In this document: positions 22,631 to 34,537 of the stretch, in pieces
How the letters are laid out: each line of letters starts with the position of its first letter
How positions within the stretch are numbered: position 1 is the stretch's first letter
From: Ischnura elegans
Lineage: Eukaryota; Arthropoda; Insecta; Odonata; Coenagrionidae
Reading direction: 5' to 3'
NCBI RefSeq assembly: GCF_921293095.1
Contig: NC_060247.1
Coordinates: 112,611,111 to 112,675,110, forward strand
DNA length: 64,000 bases
Position numbers and translations under genes: made by a program
The notes under the pieces: generated by a model
What the model saw: the letters and a program-made list of their open reading frames with translations, nothing else
Told to the model about the DNA's origin: nothing
The model's database searches: none

Positions 22631-23871
22631 GTTGCAGAGAGAGACCGACCGGGGTTACAGCAGTCACCTTCTCGGGCAGTCTCGCCAGTCGAAACGAAAT
22701 GGACGAAACAGGTTTTTTTATTGATTCCAACCCACACTAGTGACGTGTGCATTATGCCCAGTGGCGGCTGGTGGTAATTTATCTAGGGTGTGCATTAGAG
22801 CAGATATAGGATGATTTAATTATATTATGTTAATCCTAATCCATGAGCGTCATATTTCGTCGTAATAGAATACATAGCAAGCAAAACATATCACTGGTAT
22901 ACTCTACCCTTAAAATTGCATGAACAGAAATAATAATAGCATGTATGAAAATAATTCTTCTCAACACACCTTTACAAGTGACGGTAGTTGAAATTCATTC
23001 TCTTTTCCTTACACCCTATGAGGAAGTAGTGTAGAAAACGGCTATACAGATGGCTCTGTAGACGGACTAGGATCCTGGGCGCAGGTAGTCTAGGTGGCGG
23101 CTACACCACTACACTACCTGCTAGTCAGTCACCGAAACCATGCGCGTGCGCACTCGCATGGTTTTGAGTCTGCTCCCATCGCCCCTTTGAACAGCACATA
23201 CCCCCCCGCTTACCTCGTCCCGCCAGAGTGGAGGTGGGAATTTCGTTTCATTTTGTGGATTCGGTTCATGGGATTTGATTCTTGGCAATGATTCGGTTCT
23301 TTAAATCGTTCAAAATGAACCGAATGAACCGTTTGATTCTCGAATCCATACCTCGAATCCATGATTCTCGAATCCATGTAAATCTGTCGATTACTGCATT
23401 TCAAATCTTATGAGTGAATACTATCATACTAAATCTGGGTGTAACAATAAAAATAGCAAATAATTAACTAATATAAAAACTAAAAATCCATAAATTAACA
23501 TGAAAATTTAAAAAATCTCCAAGCAACTAAATTAAACGAATGGGGATGAGTTGCAACAGTGATTTCTAAAATTATAAGACAGAAAAAAAATTAGCCTTCT
23601 CATGGTCTTGAATCGGACTCACATATTGGGGGATAATGAAGTAGCAACTTAAAAACTCGGTTATTGAGGTACTTGAAAGTTAATGCTTCTCAACGGAACT
23701 TATACTACAAAATCTTTAGATGAGATTATCTTTCGTACCATACCTGTCTCGTTTCAGAAAATAACTCGTGATGTCTCATTGTGTGCCACGCAGATAGGTT
23801 ACATCCTAAAAATATGAATGAAAGAACTTCTAAATGAGCTTCTTTCACACAATTATAGAAACTATTGTGTA

Positions 23872-24137
23872 CAGTGGCGTAGCCAGGAATTTCGTTCGGG
23901 GGGTCCAAAACCGGGGGGGGGGGGGGGTTTTGAAAAACAGGATACTGAGTAATGGATTTTAAACTAATTTGAACACTTTTCATAATCGAAAAAACTTCAA
24001 TTGTTAAAGAAATATTTCTTAAGTTCATAATTTTTCAATATTTTGTTTTCTTTTATGAAGGAAAATGATAGTGTTTTTATATTTTGGGGAAAGGGGGGTC
24101 CGAACCCCCCGGGACCCCACCCCTGGCTACGCCACTG
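23872..24137. mobile_element. hAT-like MITE family A, copy 3, nested
   Basis: Inverted ends CAGTGGCGTAGCCAGG and CCTGGCTACGCCACTG, with the perfect 8 bp duplication attgtgta (23864-23871 and 24138-24145). It lies wholly inside the larger hAT-like element, so it jumped in later. Confidence 0.92.
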
Positions 24138-24414
24138 ATTGTGTATATTATTGCTTTCCTTAGGGGACTTTTAAAGATTAGTTGTGCAGCCCCTCTATCT
24201 TTGCTTTCAAAGACTGCTTATGTTCTTGTACAGAGCTCAATGCTCTTAAGCAGGTGAAAGTAGCTGAGGAGACACTTTCAGGATATGCTTTCCTCAGCAA
24301 TAAATGCTAAGTCCCAAGGAAGGGTAGACGAAGGATATTCTTACACTTGTCATACCATTAATTGAGTTATAGGAAGGGTAGACGGATGGTATTAGAGGTG
24401 GCCATGATTCAGTG

Positions 24415-24632
24415 GATTTGAATCTTCCCCACAAGTCATTCATTTTGAACGATTTGGATTCGGCGGATTTAAATCTTCCCCCACGATTCATTCATTTTGA
24501 ACGATTTGGATTCGGCGGATTAGGATTCGGCGGATTTGAATCTTCCCCCACAATTCATTCATTTTGAACGATTTGGATTCGACGGATTTGAATCTTCCCC
24601 TACAATTCATTCATTTTGAACGATTCGAGTGG
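24415..24632. repeat. 52 bp tandem repeat, about four units
   Basis: Each unit contains gatttgaatcttcccc, then attcattcattttgaacgat and ggattcggcg. One partial unit (gattaggattcggcg) interrupts the array. The aacgat/atcgtt palindromic core also appears at 23305-23330 in the same element. Confidence 0.85.
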
Positions 24633-24963
24633 AAAACGTGGATTTGATTCATTCGGTTCATGCCATTGAATCGTTCATTTTGAACGATTCATTCATGAAC
24701 GACACAGCTCTACGCCAGAGATCCCTCAAGCGATCGCACAGACCGAAAATGCGCCCGGCATGATGCCACGGGATCGCACACTTGTAGAGCGGTGAATTCG
24801 AAAAGGGGATAGCTGTAGCGTTCGGAGGCTCATGTTTCTTGCATATGCAGACAGTACTTTTATCCTTCGCGTTGAAAAGGAATAGTTTTCTTTTATAATT
24901 TATTCATCTTTGGGTGTGCACTTGCTAACATACGTATACGCACGCGCCGCCACTGATTATGCC

Positions 24964-27900
24964 TACGCTCAAATTCGGCAGTATATCAATTGAGAAATTA
25001 TCTACTTTTCATACCCATTCATAGATGTGCTTATGCAATTCTGTTGACACTTAACTTGGTGTAGATTCCCCAAAGCTTGCCCAAATTTTGTGTCTCGTAG
25101 CATCTCTCATGTTATATTGGCGACAATCTTTGATTTGCTACCCAGACGATCCCTGAATTCAATCAGCGCTGGAATAATTGACTTGAATTGCTTAAGCTCT
25201 TTGACCAACAGAATCTACTGAAGGGTCATGACACTTTGGTCGTTAAAAAGTCAACGAGAAGGTACAATTGAACGAAGCGAGCCTAACTATGCTATTTATA
25301 TTCCGACCGCTTATTCTGCCGACTCATTCGAGTAAATTCTCGACTGATTGCGACGGAATGCGTTTCCCTCGGCCGCCCACGCTGCCCGGGGCCCTCGGCG
25401 CCGCCGCGAATGCGTCAGCGGCTGACTGCCGGCGGCGGCCGACGTTGCGCAACTGTTCTGGAACGTTCACTGCCCCCATCCCACAACCTGGCACTGAACT
25501 AGATAGCGATGCGATAACGCGAAGCACGTGGCGACCATTGGAACGCCATTTTGTGCGTGAATTCCATTTAGCTGACTAACGCCATTATTTATCCATTATT
25601 ACGAGAGTGTCACCTTGATAACGTCTATTCTTGTCGCAAAGCGTGGTCATCAATAAATGAATGGGTTGGAAAAAGGTACGTCACTTTCCTCAGTCCATTC
25701 TCATCCGAGGTGAGTGGGGCCCGAAGGCAAGGGCCCGGAGCGCAGAGCGCCCACATTCAGATAACTATGTAAAATTCAGTTTGAACCGGCTAGAAAATTA
25801 AAGTGATAGGATAAATATTTCACAAAAATGTTCAGTAAAGCGTGCTTATAGATGCGTCTCCAATTTATAATAGGAGGTAAAAAAATAAATAGTAACCAAA
25901 AGCAATGGCGTGTAAATTATATCAAGGTGAATCTGCGAAACTACCTCTATGAGAGTGACCGATTACCTACATTAGCAGCTCTCACTCAGCTGAGTAACCG
26001 CTTAAAGAATTAAGGCCCTGGATACTCCGGAAGCTTCAATAAATATGAAATTATACCAGCAAAATATAAAAATATAACAGCATTTTATATATTCTGATGT
26101 TAATTCTGTAGGGGTGGTTCAGTACAGAGTTCAATTCAGGACCTTTTCATTTTCAACCTATTATCTCGTAAATTTAACTGCTAATTTTTCTCCAAATATT
26201 GGTACTGAGAGAGACTGGTTGATTTTCAAGGATTTTCCGATCGATAGATGCTTTATCCGTTTGAACTTTTTTGGGACATTGAGTCATCACGTAAGCTGCC
26301 AAGGTTGTGTTGAGTTAGGGGAAGCTACCCCCGATCCAAAGCAGACGCGAGTTGATGCGCGTAAAGAATTCTTCTCGGGGATTATGTGTAATTTCGCTGC
26401 TGTCCGGCAGATATCGCTCGTGATCGAAGCATTCGAGAAATTCATGGAGTCCCGTCTCTTTTTTATTTGTCAGAGTATTGCGTCTATTTAGCCGAGTCCG
26501 GGGGCTGTCTGGGGTGATTGGGGGCCCTCGGCCGGGCCTCATGGTGAGGCCCTCCCAACAGGGGGGTTCGGGTGTCCTTCCCCAGAAAATTTTAGGGAAT
26601 TTCAAACGGATTTTGACGCTATTCTGACTCTTGAAAACTATACAACTGTTTATCAAAAATTTTCAATTTCGTAGGAATACAAAAAAATGAGAATTTTACA
26701 GTTTCTATATAAAATAATGTATCACGCATCATTTATCTAATTTGGTCGTGGAAACAGAACTTAAATATATAAAAGCTCAAAAATAATCTTTCCGAACAAC
26801 CTGTTGGAATATATGTGTATGCAATTTCAATGATTACTTCTCTGAGTTGCCAAGTGCATTGTTGTTCGTTGATCTTTTTACATCAAGATTCAAGTTGCTA
26901 ATTAATTTCCATCCAGCTTGAAAACCAACCCGAGACAACATAACCCTTTCAAAAATAGCATCACGCTCCTCTTTTATCTTCTAATTTTAATTATTTTTAA
27001 ATAATCTTATCACACTGAGTACTATGTTATAAATAAATCAACTAATGAAAACGTTAAACTTTGCAATTGTTATTAAACTTTGGCACAAGTGACCTGAGTC
27101 TTTTTTATTACTTATACCTTTCATGTACTTTTGCTTCACGACAGACGGGATCGTTGAGGGGGCCCCTAATCTCAAAGCCCTCGGCGATCGCCGACCAGCC
27201 AACCTAGCCTTGACCAGCCTTGACCGAGTCAATCGGAGTTGATTCTGTTATCCCGGGTTGGCTTTCAAGGATGGAAATTAATTAATAACTTGAACCTTAA
27301 AAGCACATGTATTGTCTATTGACAGATTCACAAAACTGTTACTTGTATTTTAAAAAATCAACAAACAGCAATGCACATAGTAACTCACAAAAATAAACAT
27401 TGAAATTGCATTCACATATTATATTCCAACAGATTCCACGAGACGACGCAAAACGGATTACGTGGCGACATTAGATTCATGATATTAATTTAAGATGTTT
27501 CTAATAACCTCACGAGCACGTGATGAACGCTGCCGAGCTAAAAATAACTCAACACGCGTTCAAAAACCCTGCGTCAATTGCCATATATACGTACAAGCAT
27601 ACGATGATGACGTAAATACCTAATTTGCATTATTGCATCATTAATTAATGAACGCACGGTTTTGCTGTGACGCTCATAAATAAATATTTGAATAAATGCA
27701 TAGCATTGCTTCTATTTTAACGTCTACCGACCAACGTGCCCTCAGCCAAGGAAGGTTCTAGATGTCCATATTCAGCAGTATCATAAACATGTTATCAATA
27801 GCAGAAACTTTGTTACTTCCACAATATAGTTTAAAAATTCGGCTGTATATATTTTCAGTTACATTTTAAGTTTTTCAAGTTACACCACCACCACCAAGGC

Positions 27901-28795
27901 TTGGTTACACCAACTTGGTTACTTGGTGTAACAGCCGAAACCGGTCGGAATTTTTTAAATATATTGAGGAAGTATCAAAGTGTCTGTTATTGATAATATG
28001 GATCCCTTCCACCACGTACAAGCTTCAAGTATCGATTTAGTATCATAAACAGCAACGTATTTTGCAGGGGTTTTAATTTCAGATGAAATGTAAAAAATGG
28101 CAATCTTTAAAGAGGCTCCACAATGAAAGTTTTAAATGAAACTTTTTATTTCACCAGTTAAAAAAAAAATATTGCTTAGGAATGAATGATGAATACGTAA
28201 AAGCCACTTGCATACATACACCAGACGTCATAGGCATTGCTGATAAGTGTTGCATAACACTAAGGCGCCGCGGAAAGTGAAGAACCGCCTCCTTCACAAA
28301 AAACGACCTTCTTCCTGCATAAAACTCCTTCCGCGAAACTTAAAAAAAATCAGTTTATAAGTAGCACTAAACTCCACTTTCCGTTTATATTATTGCTTCC
28401 CCAGAATTCTTGAACATTTAGTTTTCCTGCATGACCGGGCATGACAAGTCAAGTTTGAGTTCTTCCTCAGTAAAGTCAGACTGTTACCCGACACATATTC
28501 AAATACAAACGGCAAATGCTAGAATTCGATAGAACGGTTCTATTCAGTAATTGGTGATGATTATTACGGTTAGTGCATCGCATAATTATAGGATCATAAT
28601 CGTGAAAAAGCTGAAAATTTGTGATTTTTTTTCTTCGTGTGTGCCGATTGAAGTGCCCTCTCGATGATGAATAAATAAATATGAAAATATAGTTTTTTTA
28701 TTTCTTGAAATGATGGTGATGAGCATATCAGATAAATTTATGTATACCGGAACTAGCCACGGTGATAACTTAACGGAGTCACCTGCCATGCACCA
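24964..28795. other. long unassigned stretch with one GC-rich island
   Basis: No gene recognised. 25365-25450 is strongly GC- and CpG-rich against an AT-rich background and lies in a 103-codon frame (25268-25579) without a known domain. GC-rich pockets with gggccc strings recur at 25715-25750, 26510-26580 and 27145-27205. A promoter or first exon at 25.3 kb is possible but unsupported. Confidence 0.4.
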
Positions 28796-28989
28796 ATTGT
28801 GCTAAAAATCCACAGAGAAAAAAATCATTCGCCTTGACCGGGATTCGTACCCAGATCCCTCGATTTCCGACCGAGTGCTTTAGCAAGTTAAGCTACCGAG
28901 GTGTCATTCTGCCCTGTGGAAATCGAGGGATCGGGGTTCGAATCCCGGTCTAGACGAATGATTTTTTTCTCAATGGATTTTTGCACAAT
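28796..28989. repeat. palindromic tRNA-SINE structure
   Basis: Two arms of about 70 bp are inverted copies: attgtgc...aaaaatcca tips, an aatgattttttt tract and a B-box-like GGATTCG(T/A)ACCC block. The minus strand carries a complete tRNA-like head (GGTAGCTTAACTTGCTAAAGC then GGGTACGAATCCC). The plus-strand arm keeps only the B-box half. It is either a head-to-head SINE pair or a foldback derivative of one. Confidence 0.8.
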
Positions 28990-30630
28990 GTCAGATAAAG
29001 ATAACGATGAAGATTATAATAATGACGATACACGTAAAAATTTAATAACCTCACCTTATTAAAAAGTATTGCAGTCAAAAACTTTATATTGAGGATTTTT
29101 ATAAATTGTAGTGAGCAAATAGCAATCCTAAAGAGAAAAATAAGCCGTCAATAGATTGGCGCGTCAAATTCCTGTATAGTAGCATAACTTCACTCAGGGA
29201 TCTAAGGACCTTTATTTTGGAGGTTAAAACTAGATTATGCCAGGCATTCATTCTAATGCAGGAAGTCGTCATTTTGACACCCACCCCTTATTGATAGTCT
29301 ACTTGTATGTGCTTTTTTGGGTGTATTTTATGATCTACGGTCTACATTAACAATTTGATAATTCTTGCGTTGTTTTTAGCTGTGCCAATTGCCATAAATA
29401 ATACACAAGTAAAGATGATAAGAAATATTATAGGCTATTTAAGCATTTGTGCTATTAATTATCATCATTTAAATGGAAGAAGGAGTCATTGGACTATAGT
29501 TCTTATCTTATTCCATTTCTGCCAACGACAGTATCTCATGCTATCACCATTAAGTGGAAAACCATACATCTTAAATCATTAAATCATTGACGTTTTGGTG
29601 ACTGCTATATTTTTTTTACCAATTAATACTTCTCGGTACGTTTTTATATCACCCCGTCCAAGAAACCTTTATCTTATCGCGTGTTTATTGCTTCAAAACT
29701 TCCTGTCTACTGGCTCTGTCCTACTGTTTTACAGAGGCAGTATCACTCACAGGGATTTTAAAATTTAAGAACATATCTACATATCTTCAACTATTTAAAA
29801 ACCCACAAAATCTGTTGTTAAAAATATGGAAATTCTAAAAAAATCAATAGAATGGTACGTGAGCGGGGGGCTGGCGTGTCTGCTATCACAAGAGTGCTTT
29901 CAGAATAAAGGTGATGCACTTTCCTCCTCATTTTCTCTAAATTGCAAAAAATAAAGTTTTAGGAAATTATACCTAAATTCAATTATATTCAATTCAATAT
30001 AAAATTCAATTATACCAAATATATATAATTTTTTCGGGCCAATTTACAAATATACAGCCTATAATCATTCAGGAAGTCTCTCCCATCGCTTTAATTTGTA
30101 AAAAATTTTCCCTCCATTCTTTGGTTGCGAAGAATTCCATGGCTTAGGTTTTTCACGCCCCCTTCTTGCGTGGGCGTTTTCCTGCGGAGGGTTTTTTTCC
30201 AATAAGGACAAAAGTCAGTGTCCTTACGTTTTTCCTACGCTTTTCAACATCTTTTTACACTTGTTAAAAGTAACATTTTACGATTTCCAATTTTATGTTG
30301 ATTTTTATTAGCATACTTATGTGTCTCTTTTTTCTAATTTGATCACCTTTAATTTCAAGAGTAACTTGATAATGTATTACTCTGCTAATATTTCATGTAT
30401 GACGAGGGGTTAGATGGAAGATGGGACTTCCTAGTTTCATTCTCTTCCAATAAAGACGAGTTATTATTCGTACTACCCCGAAATCCGCCTAAAAAGGCGT
30501 GAGGCAGGAGGTGTTAGTACACCAGCCGTTTAATATAAAAAGCAAATGCTCAAACAAAATTGCGATTGACATTTATTTAAGTCCTTTATGGTTCGGGGGA
30601 AAATGAATTTTCATATCTATCCGTTCGGCA
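28990..30630. other. unassigned AT-rich stretch
   Basis: No gene recognised. The segment 30370-30480, with gttagatggaagatgggac and ttccaataaagacgag, looks like the 3' end of an interspersed element, but no family can be named. Confidence 0.35.
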
Positions 30631-30637
30631 ATATATC

Positions 30638-30896
30638 CAGTGGCAGATACAAAAAAACTCCAGGGGTGGGGCGCAACATATCTTGAGTTGTCTTTACTTT
30701 TATCGTAATAAAAGATGATCAAGTCACAGGCAAAGTATATGAAAATTTTATTTAAAGTGATTATAAACATGTAAAAGACAATGTCATCTTGATATAAAAA
30801 AGTTACAATTGTGGTTTTGCAATGTTCGGCAATACAGGCGGACCCGCCAGAGGGGGGGCGCGCGCCCCCTGTGCCCCCCATCTGTATCCGCCACTG
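30638..30896. mobile_element. hAT-like MITE family C, copy 1
   Basis: Inverted ends CAGTGGCAGATACA and TGTATCCGCCACTG. atatatc flanks both sides (7 bp, 30631-30637 and 30897-30903). The interior matches 33466-33727 and 41894-42147, including ttgcaatgttcggc-like and caagatgacattgtc-like strings. Confidence 0.82.
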
Positions 30897-30904
30897 ATAT
30901 ATCT

Positions 30905-31689
30905 CTGTTAATTTATCGCTTCTGTCGGACCTAGAAATAATTAGTGGAGCTCTAATATTATCTTCTCCGTCTCGCTCTTAAAGATATCTATTCTCAATTG
31001 CTCAAGCAATCAAAGACTAGCCTCCGAGTCTCTACCGTCTCCCAGCCTAATTAGCTTAACATCTGAGTAACGCTTTCTGTACGCCCGAAGCTGTTTTTGT
31101 ATCCTATCAGAATAGAGCATGGGGTGAGGGAGTCAAACACACTTTTGGCTGAGCGCTGGAACACTGTACTCGAGATAGATATTCCCTCAAGGCCCTTAAA
31201 AGACGGGCACTCGTCGTTCGCGGCCGCAGATGGAGGAAAAAGTGCCATCTCGTGAGGGCAGCGGAAACGATGCCAAGGCGAGCGAATCTAGGTGGAATCG
31301 TGCAATGAACCAAAATGAACACGCGGGAAATCGCTCTTCCAAAACAGAAGCGAATCGGATGCGCACTCTCCGTGTACCGCAGCCTCGGAATTAACCCAGA
31401 GGGCAATGCGGGGGTGACGAGGACGGAAATGAGTCAAAGACGAGTGAGTGTGTGAGCTGTATTGAGGTCGATGAGAACTACATCTGGATTAAATCCGACG
31501 GTGCTGGTCTCGTCATGGTTCCTTCAATCCAGATGGCGTTCTTGATGAGACCCACATGAAGTCAGGAATCGCATCTCCCCACCGCACTCTCAATATAGAG
31601 CATGTGCAAAGAAGCATGAAGATTACAGCGATGCTATGAAATGCAGCGATGGATCTATACGGGGGGGTCCAAAGGTGCTATATTAGATC
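30905..31689. other. unassigned stretch
   Basis: Fairly balanced base composition with overlapping frames (31107-31406 and 31051-31248, minus) that match no known domain. Confidence 0.35.
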
Positions 31690-31697
31690 GAAACACA

Positions 31698-31999
31698 CAG
31701 AAGCGCAGGGAGGGGGGTTATGGGGGATAACCCCCCCCCCACCCTCAGATCTCAGAGAAAATTTTAAGTTTAATCCATTTTATTTAATTGGATAGGTATT
31801 ACTGATATAATAGTGTAAGGATTAATAAAATACCCCTCAGAAAGCCGTGAAACTCACCATTTTGAACCATTTATCTTAAAATTCCGCAATTTATTAATCT
31901 CACACCTACCGCTTATCCTGGTGGGTATTCCATACCCCCACACACCCCGGTATTAGCTGCACCTAAACGCCCTAGCCTTAATTCCTAGCTGCGCCCCTG
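31698..31999. mobile_element. hAT-like MITE family B, copy 1
   Basis: Ends cagaagcgcag and ctgcgcccctg are inverted variants of CAGTGGCGCAG. A perfect 8 bp direct repeat, gaaacaca, flanks them (31690-31697 and 32000-32007). The interior is shared with 37163, 47028 and 48208, including attaataaaatacccctcag and accatttatcttaaaattcc. Confidence 0.9.
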
Positions 32000-32156
32000 G
32001 AAACACACACTAAATTTTGTGGAGTTTGCTGCTTTTTACTAAATTATATATGTATATAGTTATATTTTCCGATATATTAACCTACTTTAAAGAATTGAAA
32101 TACAAATCAGCTCTAAACTTAGGGCATATTTTTCACGCTTTCAGCATGTTACAATC

Positions 32157-32317
32157 CAATGGTAGATCCAGAGAGGGGCTAGAGGAGTTAGGGGGTTTAT
32201 GGTCCCTCCCTTGGTTAGCCAATTTACACAATATAGAATAGTAATTTTATTCCCACACTACTGCTTGGAGTTTACCTCCACCCCTCCCCCCTTGTCCCTA
32301 TCCTGGATGCGCCACTG
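32157..32317. mobile_element. possible short hAT-like MITE
   Basis: caatggtagatccag and ctggatgcgccactg are imperfectly inverted, and G/C tracts lie inside as in related MITEs. The flanks do not match. A similar end (tatcctggacccgctactg) occurs at 49927-49945 without a clear partner. Confidence 0.4.
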
Positions 32318-32789
32318 ATGACATAAGTATGTGATTAAGTATACTCACCAACATGAACGACGTCCGCTGTGCTCACAATATTCCATCCATCAATGATTTC
32401 AAAATCATTTGGTTAAAAAAAAATTTAAGTCCAGGCTCAGGGCAACAAAAAATATACTTCTGGAACTACGATATACTACATGCATACTGCCTCATCTAGT
32501 AACTCTTCTATGAGTCTTTCCTATGTCTTTCCTCCTAGTTTTAGCAAATTTTATGAATGTACTAATTGTTTATTGTCCACGAGAAAAGAAAGAAAACTAC
32601 AAAAAGGAAGCGAAATGAAAAAATAGGAAAAGAAAAAGCTCATTGCTCACTGCAAAAAATTCTAAACTAAAAGTTAAATTAAATATGTGGACTTTTTGAT
32701 TAATCATACCAATCATTGCAATGTATTTTTTAAAATAAAAATCCATCAAGTTGATGGTTTGAGGCGTTACTTCATGGAATTTATTCATA

Positions 32790-32966
32790 TTGAATGAAAA
32801 TTATACTATGTTTTTCCACATAAAATGTATATTAGATCACTACCATGGTTTCAACGCACTGCGTAATCCTCATGACGTAGAGGATGACGCAGATAACCAT
32901 GTTGAAACCATGGTAGTTTCCTAATAAATATTTTGTGTGGAAAAACATAGTTTAATTTTCATTCAA
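32790..32966. repeat. inverted repeat (MITE-like), arms about 67 bp
   Basis: The tips ttgaatgaaaatta and taattttcattcaa are complementary. The arms also share tatgtttttccaca and accatggtttcaac in inverted form, with a spacer of about 40 bp. No target duplication found. Confidence 0.85.
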
Positions 32967-33289
32967 CAAAATCCATCAATTGTTTAGAATGTAAGTTTCT
33001 GCTATCACAAACAATACACTACACTCACAACACAAACAAATGCGCACAAGAAATGTTGTTCTGTAAGCTGGCTGGTTGTGGTATACATGGTTTACCGGTA
33101 CATGCGCTAGGCGCGCTATATAATGTGAATCATTATTGAAACCAACATTTCTTGAGATTTCCAGGAGACAGCCATTTGGCAGGTACCCGTGGATAGACAA
33201 CAAAAGAGTGAAGATATACAGTGATGATGAAGAAGAATGCCGCGCTCTAGGCTTGACCGAAATACTCATGCTATATAAATCCCTGTTTC

Positions 33290-33425
33290 AAATAATGCAC
33301 TTCGTGATTCGTCTCGGTAGAGCGATGCTCGGTCGGAAAGAGAAAGCATACTATTTTACACTTTGAACCCCTCTAAATCGGTAACAAGAAACATCATGAA
33401 AATGTAGGTAAACAGCTCTACACGG
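33290..33425 (+). repeat. direct repeat, copy 1 (pair with 34402-34537)
   Basis: Shared strings are acttcgtgattcgt, cggtagagcgatgc, agagaaagca and gtaaacagctctata/c. Open frames in the two copies diverge, so it is probably non-coding. Confidence 0.8.
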
Positions 33426-33465
33426 TGCTTCGGGAGGAATAAGCAATACTTCAGTAGGTGGTAGG

Positions 33466-33727
33466 CAGTAGCGGATACAAATAGGGGCGCAGGGGGCGCG
33501 CGTACCCCCTTTGTGGGGCCGCCCGCCTTGCTGAACATTGCAGAAGCACGATTGTAACTTTCACATAATAAGGTATTGTCTTGTATATGTGTATAGTAAT
33601 CAGTTTAAATATAATTTCCTTAAACTTTGCTTGAGACTTGATTAGTTTTTTTATTAAGATAAAAGTGAATGTAGTTCAAGAAATCTTTTGCGCCCTCCCC
33701 CCTCTGAGATTTTTCTTTGTGCCGCCT
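33466..33727. mobile_element. hAT-like MITE family C, copy 2
   Basis: It starts cagtagcggatacaaatagg and ends near gtgccgcctg. The interior matches the other family C copies (gaacattgcagaa, gtattgtcttgtat, ctcaagatatc-like). Flanks gtggtagg and gtggtaaa agree at 6 of 8 positions. Confidence 0.75.
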
Positions 33728-33786
33728 GTGGTAAAGGAAACAATTTTAAGAATTTTTCGTCCACAAATACGAGATCGAAACTCCTT

Positions 33787-34201
33787 AGTTACTGAGCTAT
33801 GGTAACGCAAACATTATTTTGGATGCACTTTGCAGTTACCATGACAACGATTTTCTTGGGTATTCAGCCTTTTCGAGATTTTATTTAATACTCTGGATTT
33901 TTGACGACGTTAAATATTAACGGTTGGACAAAAATGTGCGAACATAATTGCCTGAGACAATTAACCTTTTAGTTTAATTAAACGAGAGGTTTGTGCGAGT
34001 ATCAAATCTCACCCATTTTGAGATTAATTGTTTCAGGCCGTTATAATCGCACATTTTCGTCCAACCTTAATTATTTAATGTCCTTAAAATATAGAGCATT
34101 AAATAAAATTTCGAAAATGCTGAGTACCCAAGAAAAACCGTTTTCATGGTAACTGTGAAGTGTGTAAAAAAAACGTTTGCGTAGTCATAGTTCAGTAACA
34201 T
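33787..34201. repeat. foldback inverted repeat, arms about 180 bp
   Basis: The left arm (tagttactgagctatg, cagttaccatgacaacg, ttcttgggtattcagc, ggttggacaaaaatgtgcg) is matched in inverted order by the right arm (cgcacattttcgtccaacc, gctgagtacccaagaa, catggtaactgtgaag, catagttcagtaaca). The spacer is about 60 bp. No transposase and no sure target duplication. Confidence 0.88.
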
Positions 34202-34401
34202 TGTTCAAGTAACTATGGATCTGCGAATCAATGTTTTTCGACAAAAAATGTTTACAATTGTCTCCCCTACCACCTCCTGAAGTATTGCAGATTCCTCCTG
34301 AATTACCCTATATAGCGCATGCGCTAAGTGTCATGCAGTACACTATGCTCGACTCGACTGCATGCTCTATTTAGTGAGATCCAATTGTTTTTTTTTCAAA
34401 T

Positions 34402-34537
34402 TCAGGACTTCGTGATTCGTTTCGGTAGAGCGATGCATAGTTGGAAGAGAAAGCACACGATTTCACACTGTAAAGCCTGCGAAATCAATAACAAGAATCA
34501 CCATGGAAACGAACGTAAACAGCTCTATACGCTGCGA
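34402..34537 (+). repeat. direct repeat, copy 2 (pair with 33290-33425)
   Basis: Direct copy lying on the far side of the foldback repeat and the family C MITE, about 1.1 kb from its partner. Confidence 0.8.

Larger units (their letters stand above)
22759..24955. mobile_element. hAT-like element, 2.2 kb, with nested MITE
   Basis: CAGTGGCGGC at 22759 and GCCGCCACTG ending at 24955 are inverted and flanked by a perfect 8 bp direct repeat, attatgcc (22751-22758 and 24956-24963). A second match, gggtgtgca, lies just inside both ends. No hAT transposase is recognised inside; the interior holds a family A MITE (23872-24137) and a 52 bp tandem array. It is therefore probably non-autonomous or internally replaced. 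Confidence 0.85.

Noticed and set aside
21838-24955. Joining the hATC fragment to the 2.2 kb hAT element as one autonomous transposon
   Set aside because: The fragment lies outside the element's 8 bp target duplication, so they are separate insertions.
25268-25579. 103-codon frame in the CpG-rich island
   Set aside because: GC-rich sequence yields few stops in several frames, and the minus strand is open too. No domain seen.
28836-28916. Possible tRNA gene from the B-box-like sequence
   Set aside because: The cloverleaf does not close into an acceptor stem and the sequence is palindromic with a second copy, so a SINE is the better call.
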